Assembly: GCA_020447005.1 (NCBI GenBank)
Contig: JAGRDO010000019.1
Span: 12,902-48,216, forward strand
DNA: 35,315 bases
Direction: 5' to 3'
Source: Paracoccaceae bacterium
GTDB taxonomy: Bacteria > Pseudomonadota > Alphaproteobacteria > Rhodobacterales > Rhodobacteraceae
Shown piece by piece: positions 8,010-15,330 of the stretch. Below the pieces are notes generated by a model. The model was not told the origin of the DNA. It was given only the letters and a program-made list of their open reading frames with translations, and searched no databases. The translations under genes were made by a program, and so were the position numbers. Positions within the stretch are counted from its first letter, which is position 1; each line of letters starts with the position of its first letter.

Positions 8010-9151
8010 GACGCGGCTCCCTTGGCCAGCAATTCGCGCGCGATGATCATGCGCTGGATCTGGTTGGTGCCTTCGTAGATCTGGGTGATCTTGGCATCGC
8101 GGTACAGCCGCTCGACCTCAAATCCGCGGATATAGCCGGAGCCGCCGAAAACCTGCACGGCATCGGCAGTTCGCGCGACAGCCATATCCCCGGCAAAGCA
8201 CTTTGCCATGGAACAGTATTTCGTGGCGTCGGCGCCGCTGTCGATTTTCTGCGCGGCGTTCAGAACCAGCAGGCGGGCGGCCTCAACATCTTTTGCTATG
8301 TCGGCCAACAGCCACTGAACGCCCTGAAATTCCGAGATCGGCTTCTTGAACTGCTTGCGTTGCTGCGCATAATCGACAGCCGCCTCCAGTCCGGCCTGGC
8401 CGATCCCCACCGCCAACGCTCCAATTCCCACGCGGCCTTTGTCCAGCACGCTCATCATCATGTGAAAGCCCCGCCCTTCCTGACCCAGCAGGGATTCCGC
8501 GGGCAGTTGGACGTCATCGAAATTGAGCGCGCCGACCTGGCTGGCGCGCTGGCCCATCTTGTGTTCCTTGGGGCCGCGCGAAACACCCTTCGCATGAAGA
8601 TCGACAACAAAGATCGACATTCCACGGTGGCCGGCTTCCGGATCGGTGCGCGCCAGAACAAAGCCCACATCGGCGACGGGCGCGTTGTGGATCCAGATCT
8701 TGCCGCCATTGAGCACCCAGCCGCCGCCATCCTTCTTCGCGATGGTCCTGATCCCCGAGACGTCCGTGCCGGCCTCCGGCTCGGTAATGCAATAGGCGCC
8801 ACGCTGCTTCGCGCACAGAAGCGGGACGAGCCATTGCCCCCGCTGCGCATCGGTGCCGTGCTTCACCAGCAGGGTGGAAAGAAGTTCGACCAGCCCGCAT
8901 TGATCCGCGACGCTGGCATAGCCGCGCGACAGTTCCTCCATGACAAGCGCATAGGTGACAGTATCGAAGCCCGGGCCGCCCATGTCTTCGGGGACACCGA
9001 TGCCAAACAGCCCCAATTCGCCCATCTGGTCGTAAATTTCGCGCGGAAAGCGTTCTTCGCGATCAAGTTCCTCGGCAACGGGGCGGATGACATCCTCGGC
9101 GAATTGCCGCGTCATCTCACGCACCTGTTGATGGGTTTCAGTCAGAAACAT
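8006..9151 (-). CDS. Acyl-CoA dehydrogenase
   Basis: A 381-residue FAD-dependent acyl-CoA dehydrogenase, introducing the alpha-beta double bond in an acyl-CoA. Family signatures are ITEPEAGTDVSGIRT (flavin/substrate side), the GRGFHMMMSVLDKGR region and the C-terminal YEGTNQIQRMIIARELL with the catalytic glutamate. The ATG at 9151 (MFLTETHQQVREMTRQF) is preferred over upstream in-frame codons, because those fall inside the operator and promoter. It heads a four-gene operon (acyl-CoA dehydrogenase, SDR, DUF993, isomerase). It probably acts on the CoA thioester made by the CoA-transferase at 12761-14341; the chain is unknown but likely short or polar given the sugar-type neighbours. Confidence 0.9.
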   Translation of the reverse strand: MFLTETHQQVREMTRQFAEDVIRPVAEELDREERFPREIYDQMGELGLFGIGVPEDMGGPGFDTVTYALVMEELSRGYASVADQCGLVELLSTLLVKHGTDAQRGQWLVPLLCAKQRGAYCITEPEAGTDVSGIRTIAKKDGGGWVLNGGKIWIHNAPVADVGFVLARTDPEAGHRGMSIFVVDLHAKGVSRGPKEHKMGQRASQVGALNFDDVQLPAESLLGQEGRGFHMMMSVLDKGRVGIGALAVGIGQAGLEAAVDYAQQRKQFKKPISEFQGVQWLLADIAKDVEAARLLVLNAAQKIDSGADATKYCSMAKCFAGDMAVARTADAVQVFGGSGYIRGFEVERLYRDAKITQIYEGTNQIQRMIIARELLAKGAAS

Positions 9152-9164
9152 GGCGTCCCTCGCA

Positions 9165-9180
9165 GTAACTGGATAGTTAC
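9165..9180. promoter_or_regulatory. TetR-type operator, site 1
   Basis: A perfect 6-bp inverted repeat GTAACT-ggat-AGTTAC lies just upstream of the acyl-CoA dehydrogenase start and immediately downstream of its predicted -10. It is the best-matching member of a set of four sites (also at 9251, 14357 and 24347) with consensus rTAACy-N4-rGTTAy. Regulator assignment to the TetR gene at 24498 is inferred. Confidence 0.75.
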
Positions 9181-9208
9181 TTTTAGGTTGATGCGCGACC
9201 TTGGTCAA
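9180..9208 (-). promoter_or_regulatory. Predicted sigma-70 promoter of the acyl-CoA dehydrogenase operon
   Basis: On the minus strand a TTGACC -35 element (9208-9203) is separated by exactly 17 nt from TAAAAG (9185-9180) as -10. The operator at 9165-9180 begins at the last base of the -10, so a bound repressor would cover the transcription start. Confidence 0.55.
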
Positions 9209-9250
9209 GGCTTTCATGCGGGTTGATTAATTCCCGGAAATATGCACTTT

Positions 9251-9266
9251 ATAACCAGATGGTTAC
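9251..9266. promoter_or_regulatory. TetR-type operator, site 2
   Basis: ATAACC-agat-GGTTAC is an inverted repeat with the same half-sites and spacing as site 1. It lies 16-31 nt before the aldo/keto reductase ATG at 9282, overlapping or following a weak plus-strand promoter (TTGATT at 9223-9228, AT-rich -10 around 9247-9252). Confidence 0.72.
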
Positions 9267-9281
9267 TTATGGGGGAATGAC

Positions 9282-10295
9282 ATGCAGCCGGACAGCAAAG
9301 TGAAATTCGGGCGCGTGGACCTGGAGGTTACACCTTTCGGCTTCGGCACAGCCCCGATCGGGAACATTTTCCGCGAGATCGACGAAGACACCTCTGATGC
9401 GATGATCCAGAAGGCATGGGCACAAGGCGTGCGGTACTTTGACACCGCACCCATGTACGGGCACGGGTTGTCGGAATTGCGTGCGGGCCATTCCCTGCGC
9501 TGGAAAGATCGTGACGCGTTCGTTCTGTCCTCGAAAGTGGGGCGAATTCTCAAGCCCGCCCGAAAGGCAGATATCGACTATGCGCCCTGGACGAATGCGG
9601 GCCGCTTCACGATGCATTTCGACTACAGCTATGATGGCACGATGCGCAGTTTCGAGGACAGCCTTCAGCGGTTGAACCTTGAGCGGATGGATATCTGCTT
9701 CATCCACGATATCGACGTGTTCACCCGTGGGGACGAACAGCCGGAAGTGTTCAGACAGGCCATGGACGGCGCATGGAAGGCACTTTCGGATCTTCGGGAT
9801 CAGGGGGTGGTCAAGGCCATCGGTGTCGGAGTGAATGAATGGGAGGTCTGCCACGCCGCCTTGCAGCAGCGGGACTTCGACTGTTTCCTGCTTGCGGGGC
9901 GTTATACTCTGCTGGAACAGGATGCGCTGAACGAATTCCTGCCGCTTTGTGAAGAACGTGGTGCTGCCGTCGTCGTGGGGGGCGGCTTCAATTCCGGGAT
10001 CCTTGCCACCGGGGCGAAGGAGGGCGCGAAGTACAACTACGCCCCTGCCCCGGCAGACATCATGGACAAGGTTCGCAAGATCGAAGCCGTTTGCGCCGTG
10101 TATGACGTGCCTTTGCCCGCCGCCGCGCTGCAGTTCGTGGTGGCGCATCCGGCGGTCCCGACATTCATGGCGGGAACAAGAACGGTGGAGCAGTTGCAGC
10201 AAAACCTGGCCTGGTTCAGCCACCCCATCCCCGATCAGTTCTGGACGGACCTGAAGGCAAAGGGCCTGCTGCGCGAAGACGCGCCAACGCCGTGA
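9282..10295 (+). CDS. Aldo/keto reductase, D-threo-aldose 1-dehydrogenase/L-fucose dehydrogenase-like
   Basis: A 337-residue NAD(P)-dependent TIM-barrel oxidoreductase. Catalytic tetrad positions are visible: Asp and Tyr in YFDTAPMYGHGLSE, Lys in VLSSKVGR and His in ICFIHDIDVF. The RGDEQPEVF segment and the GGGFNSGILATG loop resemble the bacterial aldose 1-dehydrogenase branch (L-fucose, D-arabinose) and pyridoxal dehydrogenases, which oxidise lactol C1 to lactone. The ATG at 9282 has GGGGGAA upstream. It is transcribed alone, divergently from the acyl-CoA dehydrogenase operon, with operators for each direction. This supports a sugar or polyol as the island's substrate. Confidence 0.84.
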   Translation: MQPDSKVKFGRVDLEVTPFGFGTAPIGNIFREIDEDTSDAMIQKAWAQGVRYFDTAPMYGHGLSELRAGHSLRWKDRDAFVLSSKVGRILKPARKADIDYAPWTNAGRFTMHFDYSYDGTMRSFEDSLQRLNLERMDICFIHDIDVFTRGDEQPEVFRQAMDGAWKALSDLRDQGVVKAIGVGVNEWEVCHAALQQRDFDCFLLAGRYTLLEQDALNEFLPLCEERGAAVVVGGGFNSGILATGAKEGAKYNYAPAPADIMDKVRKIEAVCAVYDVPLPAAALQFVVAHPAVPTFMAGTRTVEQLQQNLAWFSHPIPDQFWTDLKAKGLLREDAPTP

Positions 10296-10390
10296 CAGCG
10301 CGCATCCTTGGCTCAGGGCGCCACGCTTGCGTTCGACCCGCGCAATCGACACAGCGGGACCGGGCAGCGCGGGGACGGCCGTCTGATGGC

Positions 10391-11665
10391 CTAGGTCTGA
10401 GACCGGATCAGGATCGCCCGGAAATCATTGACGTTCGTGCCGGTCGGACCGGGCACGAAAAGATCGCCAACCGCGTCAAATGCGCCCCAGGCATCGTGCC
10501 GGGACAAGGCTGCGACGGGATCGATGCCAGCAGCGCGCATTCGCTCCGCGCTTTGCCCGTCCGCAAACGCCCCGGCATTGTCCTCTGACCCGTCAATCCC
10601 GTCGGTATCCGCAGCCAGCGCCGCGACACCGGTGGCACCTTCGATGGCCGAGGCAAACGCCAAAAGAAATTCGGTGTTCCGCCCGCCGCGCCCGCCTTCA
10701 TCGCGGATCGTCACGGTCGTCTCGCCTCCGGACAGCAAAACCACGGGTGCCGCAAAGGGGCGGCCCCTCGTGGCTGTTTCGCGTGCCATGGCGGCGTGGA
10801 CCTTGCCGACATCCCGCGCTTCGCCCTCGATGGCATCCGAAAGAATGACGCAAGGCACGCCCTGCCGTTCCGCTTCGCGCTGCGCGGCCTCAAGCGACAG
10901 GCAGGCCGAGGCGATGACTTTGGTTTCAACCCGCGCGAATACAGCATCATCCGGGTGTGGCGCCCTTGCAGATTCGCTCTCCAGATGCGCCCGGATCTTA
11001 TCAGGCAGCGCGATGCGATATGTCTCGATCAGATGGCGGGCCTCCTCAAGACCCGTCCCGGAAGGCACCGTCGGCCCCGAGGCGACCTCTGCCGGATCGT
11101 CCCCCGGAACATCCGACACCACCAGCGAAACAACCCGTGCCGGAAAGGCTGCGGCAGCCAATCGCCCGCCCTTGATCCGGCTGACATGTTTTCGGATCGC
11201 GTTCATCACTCCTATCGGGGCGCCCGAGCGCAAGAGAGAGGCATTAAGTGCCTGCTCGTCTTCCAGCGTCAGCCCGTCCGGAGGGGCCGGCAAAAGCGAG
11301 GACCCCCCGCCGCACATCAGCGCGACGACCAGATCGTCTTCGGTAAGGTTCGAGACCGCATTTATGAGCGCGGCGCTTGCCGCCAGCCCGGCACTGTCCG
11401 GCACGGGATGGGCCGCCTCCAAGACGCGGATGCGCTTGCACGGAACCGCATAGCCGTAGCGGGTGACCACAACGCCCTCGACAGGTTCCCCCCAAAGCTC
11501 TTCAAATGCGGCGGCCAATTGTGCGGCCCCCTTCCCCGCGCCGATCACGATCGTCCGCCCCTTGGGTCTTGCAGGCAAATTCGTGCACAGGGCTTTTTTC
11601 GGGTCCGCCGCCGCGACGGCTGCATTGAACAGGGAGATCAGGAACGATCGATCGTCAGGTGTCAT
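10391..11665 (-). CDS. Glycerate 2-kinase (MOFRL/GckA-TtuD family)
   Basis: A 424-residue glycerate 2-kinase of the MOFRL type, phosphorylating D-glycerate to 2-phosphoglycerate with ATP. Key features are the N-terminal VIGAGKGAAQLAAAFEELWG, the glycine-rich CGGGSSLLPAPPDGLTL, VVSDVPGDDPAEVASGPTVP and the C-terminal ADTDGIDGSEDNAGAFADG followed by GPTGTNVNDFR. The ATG at 11665 overlaps the Dabb stop (TGATG). As the last gene of the CoA-transferase operon, it implies that one end product of the pathway is glycerate (or hydroxypyruvate or tartronate semialdehyde reduced to it). Confidence 0.9.
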   Translation of the reverse strand: MTPDDRSFLISLFNAAVAAADPKKALCTNLPARPKGRTIVIGAGKGAAQLAAAFEELWGEPVEGVVVTRYGYAVPCKRIRVLEAAHPVPDSAGLAASAALINAVSNLTEDDLVVALMCGGGSSLLPAPPDGLTLEDEQALNASLLRSGAPIGVMNAIRKHVSRIKGGRLAAAAFPARVVSLVVSDVPGDDPAEVASGPTVPSGTGLEEARHLIETYRIALPDKIRAHLESESARAPHPDDAVFARVETKVIASACLSLEAAQREAERQGVPCVILSDAIEGEARDVGKVHAAMARETATRGRPFAAPVVLLSGGETTVTIRDEGGRGGRNTEFLLAFASAIEGATGVAALAADTDGIDGSEDNAGAFADGQSAERMRAAGIDPVAALSRHDAWGAFDAVGDLFVPGPTGTNVNDFRAILIRSQT

Positions 11666-11976
11666 CACAGCTCGATATCGCAAACAAAAACGCCCTCGGC
11701 GCCACCTTCTAGGCACGCGACAATATCTGCCCCGATTGCCTGATGCCCTTCGTCAACGAGATAGGCATCCCGTGCGGCGGCATCACGGAAATCGAACCAG
11801 AACATGTCCAGAAATCCACGGACCAGCGGCGTTTCGACCGACACGTTTTCGCGATGCGCAAACGCCTCGACGCCGTCAATGCGCGCGACAAGACCGGAAA
11901 GCCGCGCGTAGAGCGCTTGTTTTTCGCTTGAACCGACATCGTTGCGAAACCGCAAATGAACAAGGTGTCTGATCAT
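11665..11976 (-). CDS. Dabb (stress-responsive A/B barrel) domain protein
   Basis: A 103-residue dimeric alpha-beta barrel protein. The start MIRHLVHLRF, the middle LVRGFLDMFWFDFRDAAARDAYLVDEGHQAI and the terminal VFVCDIEL match Dabb proteins. Small Dabb proteins include hydrolase or cyclase-like enzymes and proteins of unknown function found in catabolic operons. It overlaps both neighbours (ATGA with enoyl-CoA hydratase, TGATG with glycerate kinase). The activity is unknown; an accessory isomerase, lactonase-like or intermediate-binding role is possible. Confidence 0.8.
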   Translation of the reverse strand: MIRHLVHLRFRNDVGSSEKQALYARLSGLVARIDGVEAFAHRENVSVETPLVRGFLDMFWFDFRDAAARDAYLVDEGHQAIGADIVACLEGGAEGVFVCDIEL

Positions 11977-12764
11977 CGGCCTTCCTCCTTTCTCGTGAAA
12001 TCCGCGGGGCGCTTTTCCCTGAAGGCGGCGACACCTTCGCGCAGTTCGGCGCTGGCCGCCGCGATATGCCCGGCGAGCGATTCAAGGACACGCTCACGCT
12101 CTTCCCCTTCGGCGGCGTTAAGCAACATCTTGGTCAGCTCGGTCGCAAGCGGGCCGCGTTTGAGAACGGCAGCAGCCAGCGCCCTGGCAGCGGCAAGCCC
12201 CTCGCCTTCCGGGACGACCCTGTCCACAAGCCCCTCGGCCAGCGCTTCGCCCGCACTCAGCACCTCTCCGAACAAGGCCATGCGCCGCACGATTTGCTGT
12301 CCGAACCGGCGGACGGCCCGCTGGGTTCCGGACCAGCCCGCAATGATGCCCAGCCCGGCTTCGGGTTGGCCGAATTTCACATGCACTTCCGCAATTCGGT
12401 AATCTGCACAAGCCGCAAGCTCCAACCCGCCGCCCAGAGCGTGGCCGTTGATCGCGGCGATCACTGGCTGCCGCAACCGTGCCAGCCGGTCAAAACTGTC
12501 ATGACCATCGCGAACCCAGTGACGCGCAAAGGCGGTGGGCGGTTGCTCACTCCATGCGGCGATGTCTCCGCCTGCGCAAAAGGAATTGCCCGTTCCGGTC
12601 AGGACCAGAACCGCGATGTCGTCTCGGTGTTCTATTTCCCGGCACCGACGGGCGAGTTCGTCCATCATGTCGGCATCGAGTGCGTTGCGCTTGCTTTCCC
12701 GTTCGATCCGCAGAACTCCGACGCCATCCTCGACGGAAAGCGACCATGTGCCTCTGCCGGTCAT
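11973..12764 (-). CDS. Enoyl-CoA hydratase/isomerase family protein
   Basis: A 263-residue crotonase-fold protein, hydrating enoyl-CoA or carrying out a related CoA-thioester reaction. The oxyanion-hole segments are GNSFCAGGDIAAW and AAINGHALGGGLELAAC. The region GQPEAGLGIIAGWSGTQRAVRRFG carries an acidic residue (PEAGLG) typical of hydratases. The C-terminal EGVAAFREKRPADFTRK is standard. Its ATG overlaps the CoA-transferase stop and its stop overlaps Dabb (ATGA in both cases). It likely hydrates the product of the acyl-CoA dehydrogenase coded at 8006-9151. Confidence 0.88.
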   Translation of the reverse strand: MTGRGTWSLSVEDGVGVLRIERESKRNALDADMMDELARRCREIEHRDDIAVLVLTGTGNSFCAGGDIAAWSEQPPTAFARHWVRDGHDSFDRLARLRQPVIAAINGHALGGGLELAACADYRIAEVHVKFGQPEAGLGIIAGWSGTQRAVRRFGQQIVRRMALFGEVLSAGEALAEGLVDRVVPEGEGLAAARALAAAVLKRGPLATELTKMLLNAAEGEERERVLESLAGHIAAASAELREGVAAFREKRPADFTRKEEGR

Positions 12765-14341
12765 GGCTTTGCGAGTTCAAGCTGCATGACGTCGGGGTGG
12801 AACAGGCGCGCATCCATGGTCTTGAGACGGTCAGATACCTTCAGCGTCGTTGCCGCCTGATCCAGAACGTCTTTCTGAAGGTCCAGCCCCGGTGCGATTT
12901 CGGTCACGACAAGCGCGCCGTCCAGCAAGCGGATCACGCAGCGTTCGGTCACGTAGGTGACATCCTGCCCCTGTTCGCGCGCCCGCGCGCCAGAGAAAGA
13001 CACCTGATCGACGTTATCGACGAATTTCGCCACCTTGCCTTCGGTATCGATCACCAGCCTGCCATCTTCAATCCGCATCCTGGCGCCCGCATTGAAGTTG
13101 CCGGAAAAGACGATCTTCCGCGCACGCGCCGTGATGTCGACGAACCCGCCGGCCCCTGCCGTGCGATGCGGCACGCCGCGCAACCGCGAGACGTTGACCG
13201 ATCCGTCCCGGCCGACTTCGAGAAAGGACAAAAGCGACGCATCGAACCCGCCCGCCTGGAAATAGGTGAACTGGTGGGGCGACGCGACAAGTGCTTCTGC
13301 ATTGGCCGAGCACCCGAATTTGAAATCGAGCAACGGCACGCCACCAACAGCGCCCTGTTCGATCATCCATGTGACCTCGCCATGCAAGCCTTCCTCGACA
13401 AGGATGCGGGGCACGTTGGCAGAGATGCCGAAACCGATATTGACGGCCCAGCCATGCTGCAATTCCTGTGCAACCCGGCGCGCAACGACTTTGCCGACAT
13501 TGAATTCGGCAGTCCTGAACGTGTGCAGCGGCCGGATCAATTCACCGGAAATGGCGGGATCGTACTTTGTCGCTGTTGTCTGAAGTTGATCGGGTGCCTC
13601 GACGACAAAATCGACCAAGATCCCGGGAACGCGCACGTCGTGCGGGCGGATCGAACCGTTTTGCGCCACGCGCTTGACCTGCGCGATCACGAGGCCACCG
13701 GCATTGCGGGCGGCCAGAGCCATTTCCATCGCCCCGAGATAGGCTCCTTCATGCTCAAAGCTCAGGTTTCCGCGCTCGTCCGCCGTCGTGGCCCGGATAA
13801 TCGCGACGTCGGGGCTGATCGCGGGGAAGAACAGCCAGTCTTCGCCTTCGAAGTCGCGGTGGAACACGATCGGGTCGTCCCGTGCCGCGTCATTCATGGC
13901 GCAGGCTTCCAGATCGGGGTCGACAAAGGTTTTCAAGCCTACCTTCGTCAGAACGCCCGGCCGCTTGGCAGCGCCTTCGCGCAATATGTCGAACACGATC
14001 CCGGAAGGGACATTGTAGGCCTTCACCTGCCCGGCCGTGATCATCTGCCAGATTTTCGGTGGCTCGGCCTTCGTCGGGCCCGACGGATAAGACCCGCCGA
14101 TTATCTTTGTAAGCAGACCGGGTTTGGCGATGTGGTCAACTCCGGGCGTTCCGAACATGTCGCCGGCGGCGATCGGGTGGATCGATGTCAGGTTCTTCGG
14201 AGCGCCTTCAGCGTCGAACCGTGCCCCGAGCGCCGCGAGAACCGCGTCCGGGCAACACAGGCCGCTGGACGAGTTCACGGCGATAATGCAATCGTCTTTG
14301 ATGTGGCGAACTGCCTCCTCTGCGGTCGCGATCTTGGACAT
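12761..14341 (-). CDS. Family I CoA-transferase (YdiF/acetoacetate:acetyl-CoA transferase type)
   Basis: A 526-residue fused alpha-beta CoA-transferase that moves CoA from a donor thioester to a carboxylic acid through a glutamyl-CoA intermediate. The expected catalytic glutamate is Glu328 in TWMIEQGAVGG. N-terminal DCIIAVNSSSGLCCPDAV and GGSYPSGPTKAEPPKIWQM, and C-terminal TERCVIRLLDGALVVTEIAPGLDLQKDVL, match the YdiF-type family, whose members are about 520 aa. It is the first gene of a four-gene operon starting just downstream of operator site 3. It probably activates the acid made by the aldehyde dehydrogenase; the donor is unknown. Confidence 0.88.
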   Translation of the reverse strand: MSKIATAEEAVRHIKDDCIIAVNSSSGLCCPDAVLAALGARFDAEGAPKNLTSIHPIAAGDMFGTPGVDHIAKPGLLTKIIGGSYPSGPTKAEPPKIWQMITAGQVKAYNVPSGIVFDILREGAAKRPGVLTKVGLKTFVDPDLEACAMNDAARDDPIVFHRDFEGEDWLFFPAISPDVAIIRATTADERGNLSFEHEGAYLGAMEMALAARNAGGLVIAQVKRVAQNGSIRPHDVRVPGILVDFVVEAPDQLQTTATKYDPAISGELIRPLHTFRTAEFNVGKVVARRVAQELQHGWAVNIGFGISANVPRILVEEGLHGEVTWMIEQGAVGGVPLLDFKFGCSANAEALVASPHQFTYFQAGGFDASLLSFLEVGRDGSVNVSRLRGVPHRTAGAGGFVDITARARKIVFSGNFNAGARMRIEDGRLVIDTEGKVAKFVDNVDQVSFSGARAREQGQDVTYVTERCVIRLLDGALVVTEIAPGLDLQKDVLDQAATTLKVSDRLKTMDARLFHPDVMQLELAKP

Positions 14342-14356
14342 GCCGGTTGCCTCTTT

Positions 14357-14372
14357 GTAACTAACTGGTTAT
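14357..14372. promoter_or_regulatory. TetR-type operator, site 3
   Basis: GTAACT-aact-GGTTAT is an inverted repeat with the same half-site pattern and 4-nt gap as sites 1 and 2. It lies 16 nt upstream of the CoA-transferase ATG and between the divergent CoA-transferase and aldo/keto reductase genes. On the minus strand, TTGATT, 17 nt and CATATT precede it, so it would cover the start of the CoA-transferase transcript. Confidence 0.7.
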
Positions 14373-14463
14373 TTGTAATATGCAGCCAAGTTACGTTTCA
14401 ATCAAGGCCGATGTTTCCGCCAATCCGTGCGCAGACATCCAAACACGATAGGGAGTGCACTCG

Positions 14464-15282
14464 GTGACCATCTATTTTGAAAAAACCTACCAGCGCAGCT
14501 TCGGCACCTTTCCCTTGAAAGGACAGGACCTGCATGACGCCATTCAGGCCGCAGCCGAGGTTGGCTATCGCGCGTTCGATACGGCGCAGATGTACGGAAA
14601 CGAGGAGGAGACTGGCGCGGCACTCAGGGCGACAGGCCTGCCCCGGGACGAGCTTTGCATCACCACGAAAGTGGATATCGCCCATTTTGGCGCGGATAAA
14701 TTTCTTCCTTCTGTAGAAGTCAGCCTCCGCAAGCTTCGGATCGATCAGATCGATGTTCTGCTTTTGCACTGGCCGACACCGGGTGGCGACATCCAACTGT
14801 CGCTGGAACAGTTGCAACAGGCCCGTGACCGCGGGCTTGCGCGCCATATCGGTGTGTCGAACTATACCGCGCGGATGATGCGCGATGCGCGTGACATCGT
14901 GGATGCGCCACTGGTCACCAATCAGGTCGAATTTCATCCCCTCCTCAATCAGGACAAGCTTCTGGCAGCGGCCAGAGAGACGGGGATTCCGCTGGCGTCA
15001 TATTGTTCGGTGGCGCGGGGAGAGGTTTTCAAACACCCGATATTTGCAGAGATCGGCGCCGCCTATGACAAGAGTGCGGCGCAAGTGGTGCTGCGCTGGA
15101 TCCTGCAAAAGGGCGTGAGCATCAATACCATGTCGACCAAGCCGGCGAACATCCGGGCCAATTTCGAGGTGATGGATTTCACTCTGTCTTCCATCGACAT
15201 GGACCGGATCGAAGAGATGACGAAGACCGGATATCGGATCGTCGGCAAGGATCTTGTGCCCTACGCGCCGGATTTCGACTGA
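14464..15282 (+). CDS. Aldo/keto reductase, 2,5-diketo-D-gluconate reductase-like
   Basis: A 272-residue aldo/keto reductase of the AKR5-like branch. Catalytic residues appear in AFDTAQMYGNEEETG (Asp, Tyr), ITTKVD (Lys) and LLHWPTP (His). The NADPH-binding end includes NTMSTKPANIRANF. There is no ATG: GTG at 14464 is chosen because AGGGAG (14449-14454) lies 9 nt upstream, whereas GTG at 14455 directly abuts that site. It is a monocistronic gene divergent from the CoA-transferase operon and flanked by operator site 3. It probably reduces a keto or aldehyde intermediate. It differs in family from the reductase at 9282, so the two likely act on different carbons. Confidence 0.82.
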   Translation: MTIYFEKTYQRSFGTFPLKGQDLHDAIQAAAEVGYRAFDTAQMYGNEEETGAALRATGLPRDELCITTKVDIAHFGADKFLPSVEVSLRKLRIDQIDVLLLHWPTPGGDIQLSLEQLQQARDRGLARHIGVSNYTARMMRDARDIVDAPLVTNQVEFHPLLNQDKLLAAARETGIPLASYCSVARGEVFKHPIFAEIGAAYDKSAAQVVLRWILQKGVSINTMSTKPANIRANFEVMDFTLSSIDMDRIEEMTKTGYRIVGKDLVPYAPDFD

Positions 15283-15288
15283 AAAGAA

Positions 15289-15310
15289 GGGGCGGCGCAG
15301 GCGCCGCCCC
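15289..15310. terminator. Hairpin terminator between convergent genes
   Basis: A perfect 10-bp GC-rich inverted repeat, GGGGCGGCGC (15289-15298) and GCGCCGCCCC (15301-15310), lies 6 nt after the reductase stop and 20 nt before the GMC gene end. On the minus strand the stem is followed by CTTCTTTTC, so it is best placed to end the leftward transcript of the transporter operon. On the plus strand no T-tract follows. Confidence 0.75.
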
Positions 15311-15330
15311 GGTGCCGGCAGGGAGGAGTG

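Noticed and set aside
12479-14467. A 662-codon open frame on the plus strand
   Set aside because: It is antisense to the enoyl-CoA hydratase and CoA-transferase genes, which have clear domains and coupled starts. Its translation is rich in Arg, His and Asp with no family features, a usual high-GC shadow.
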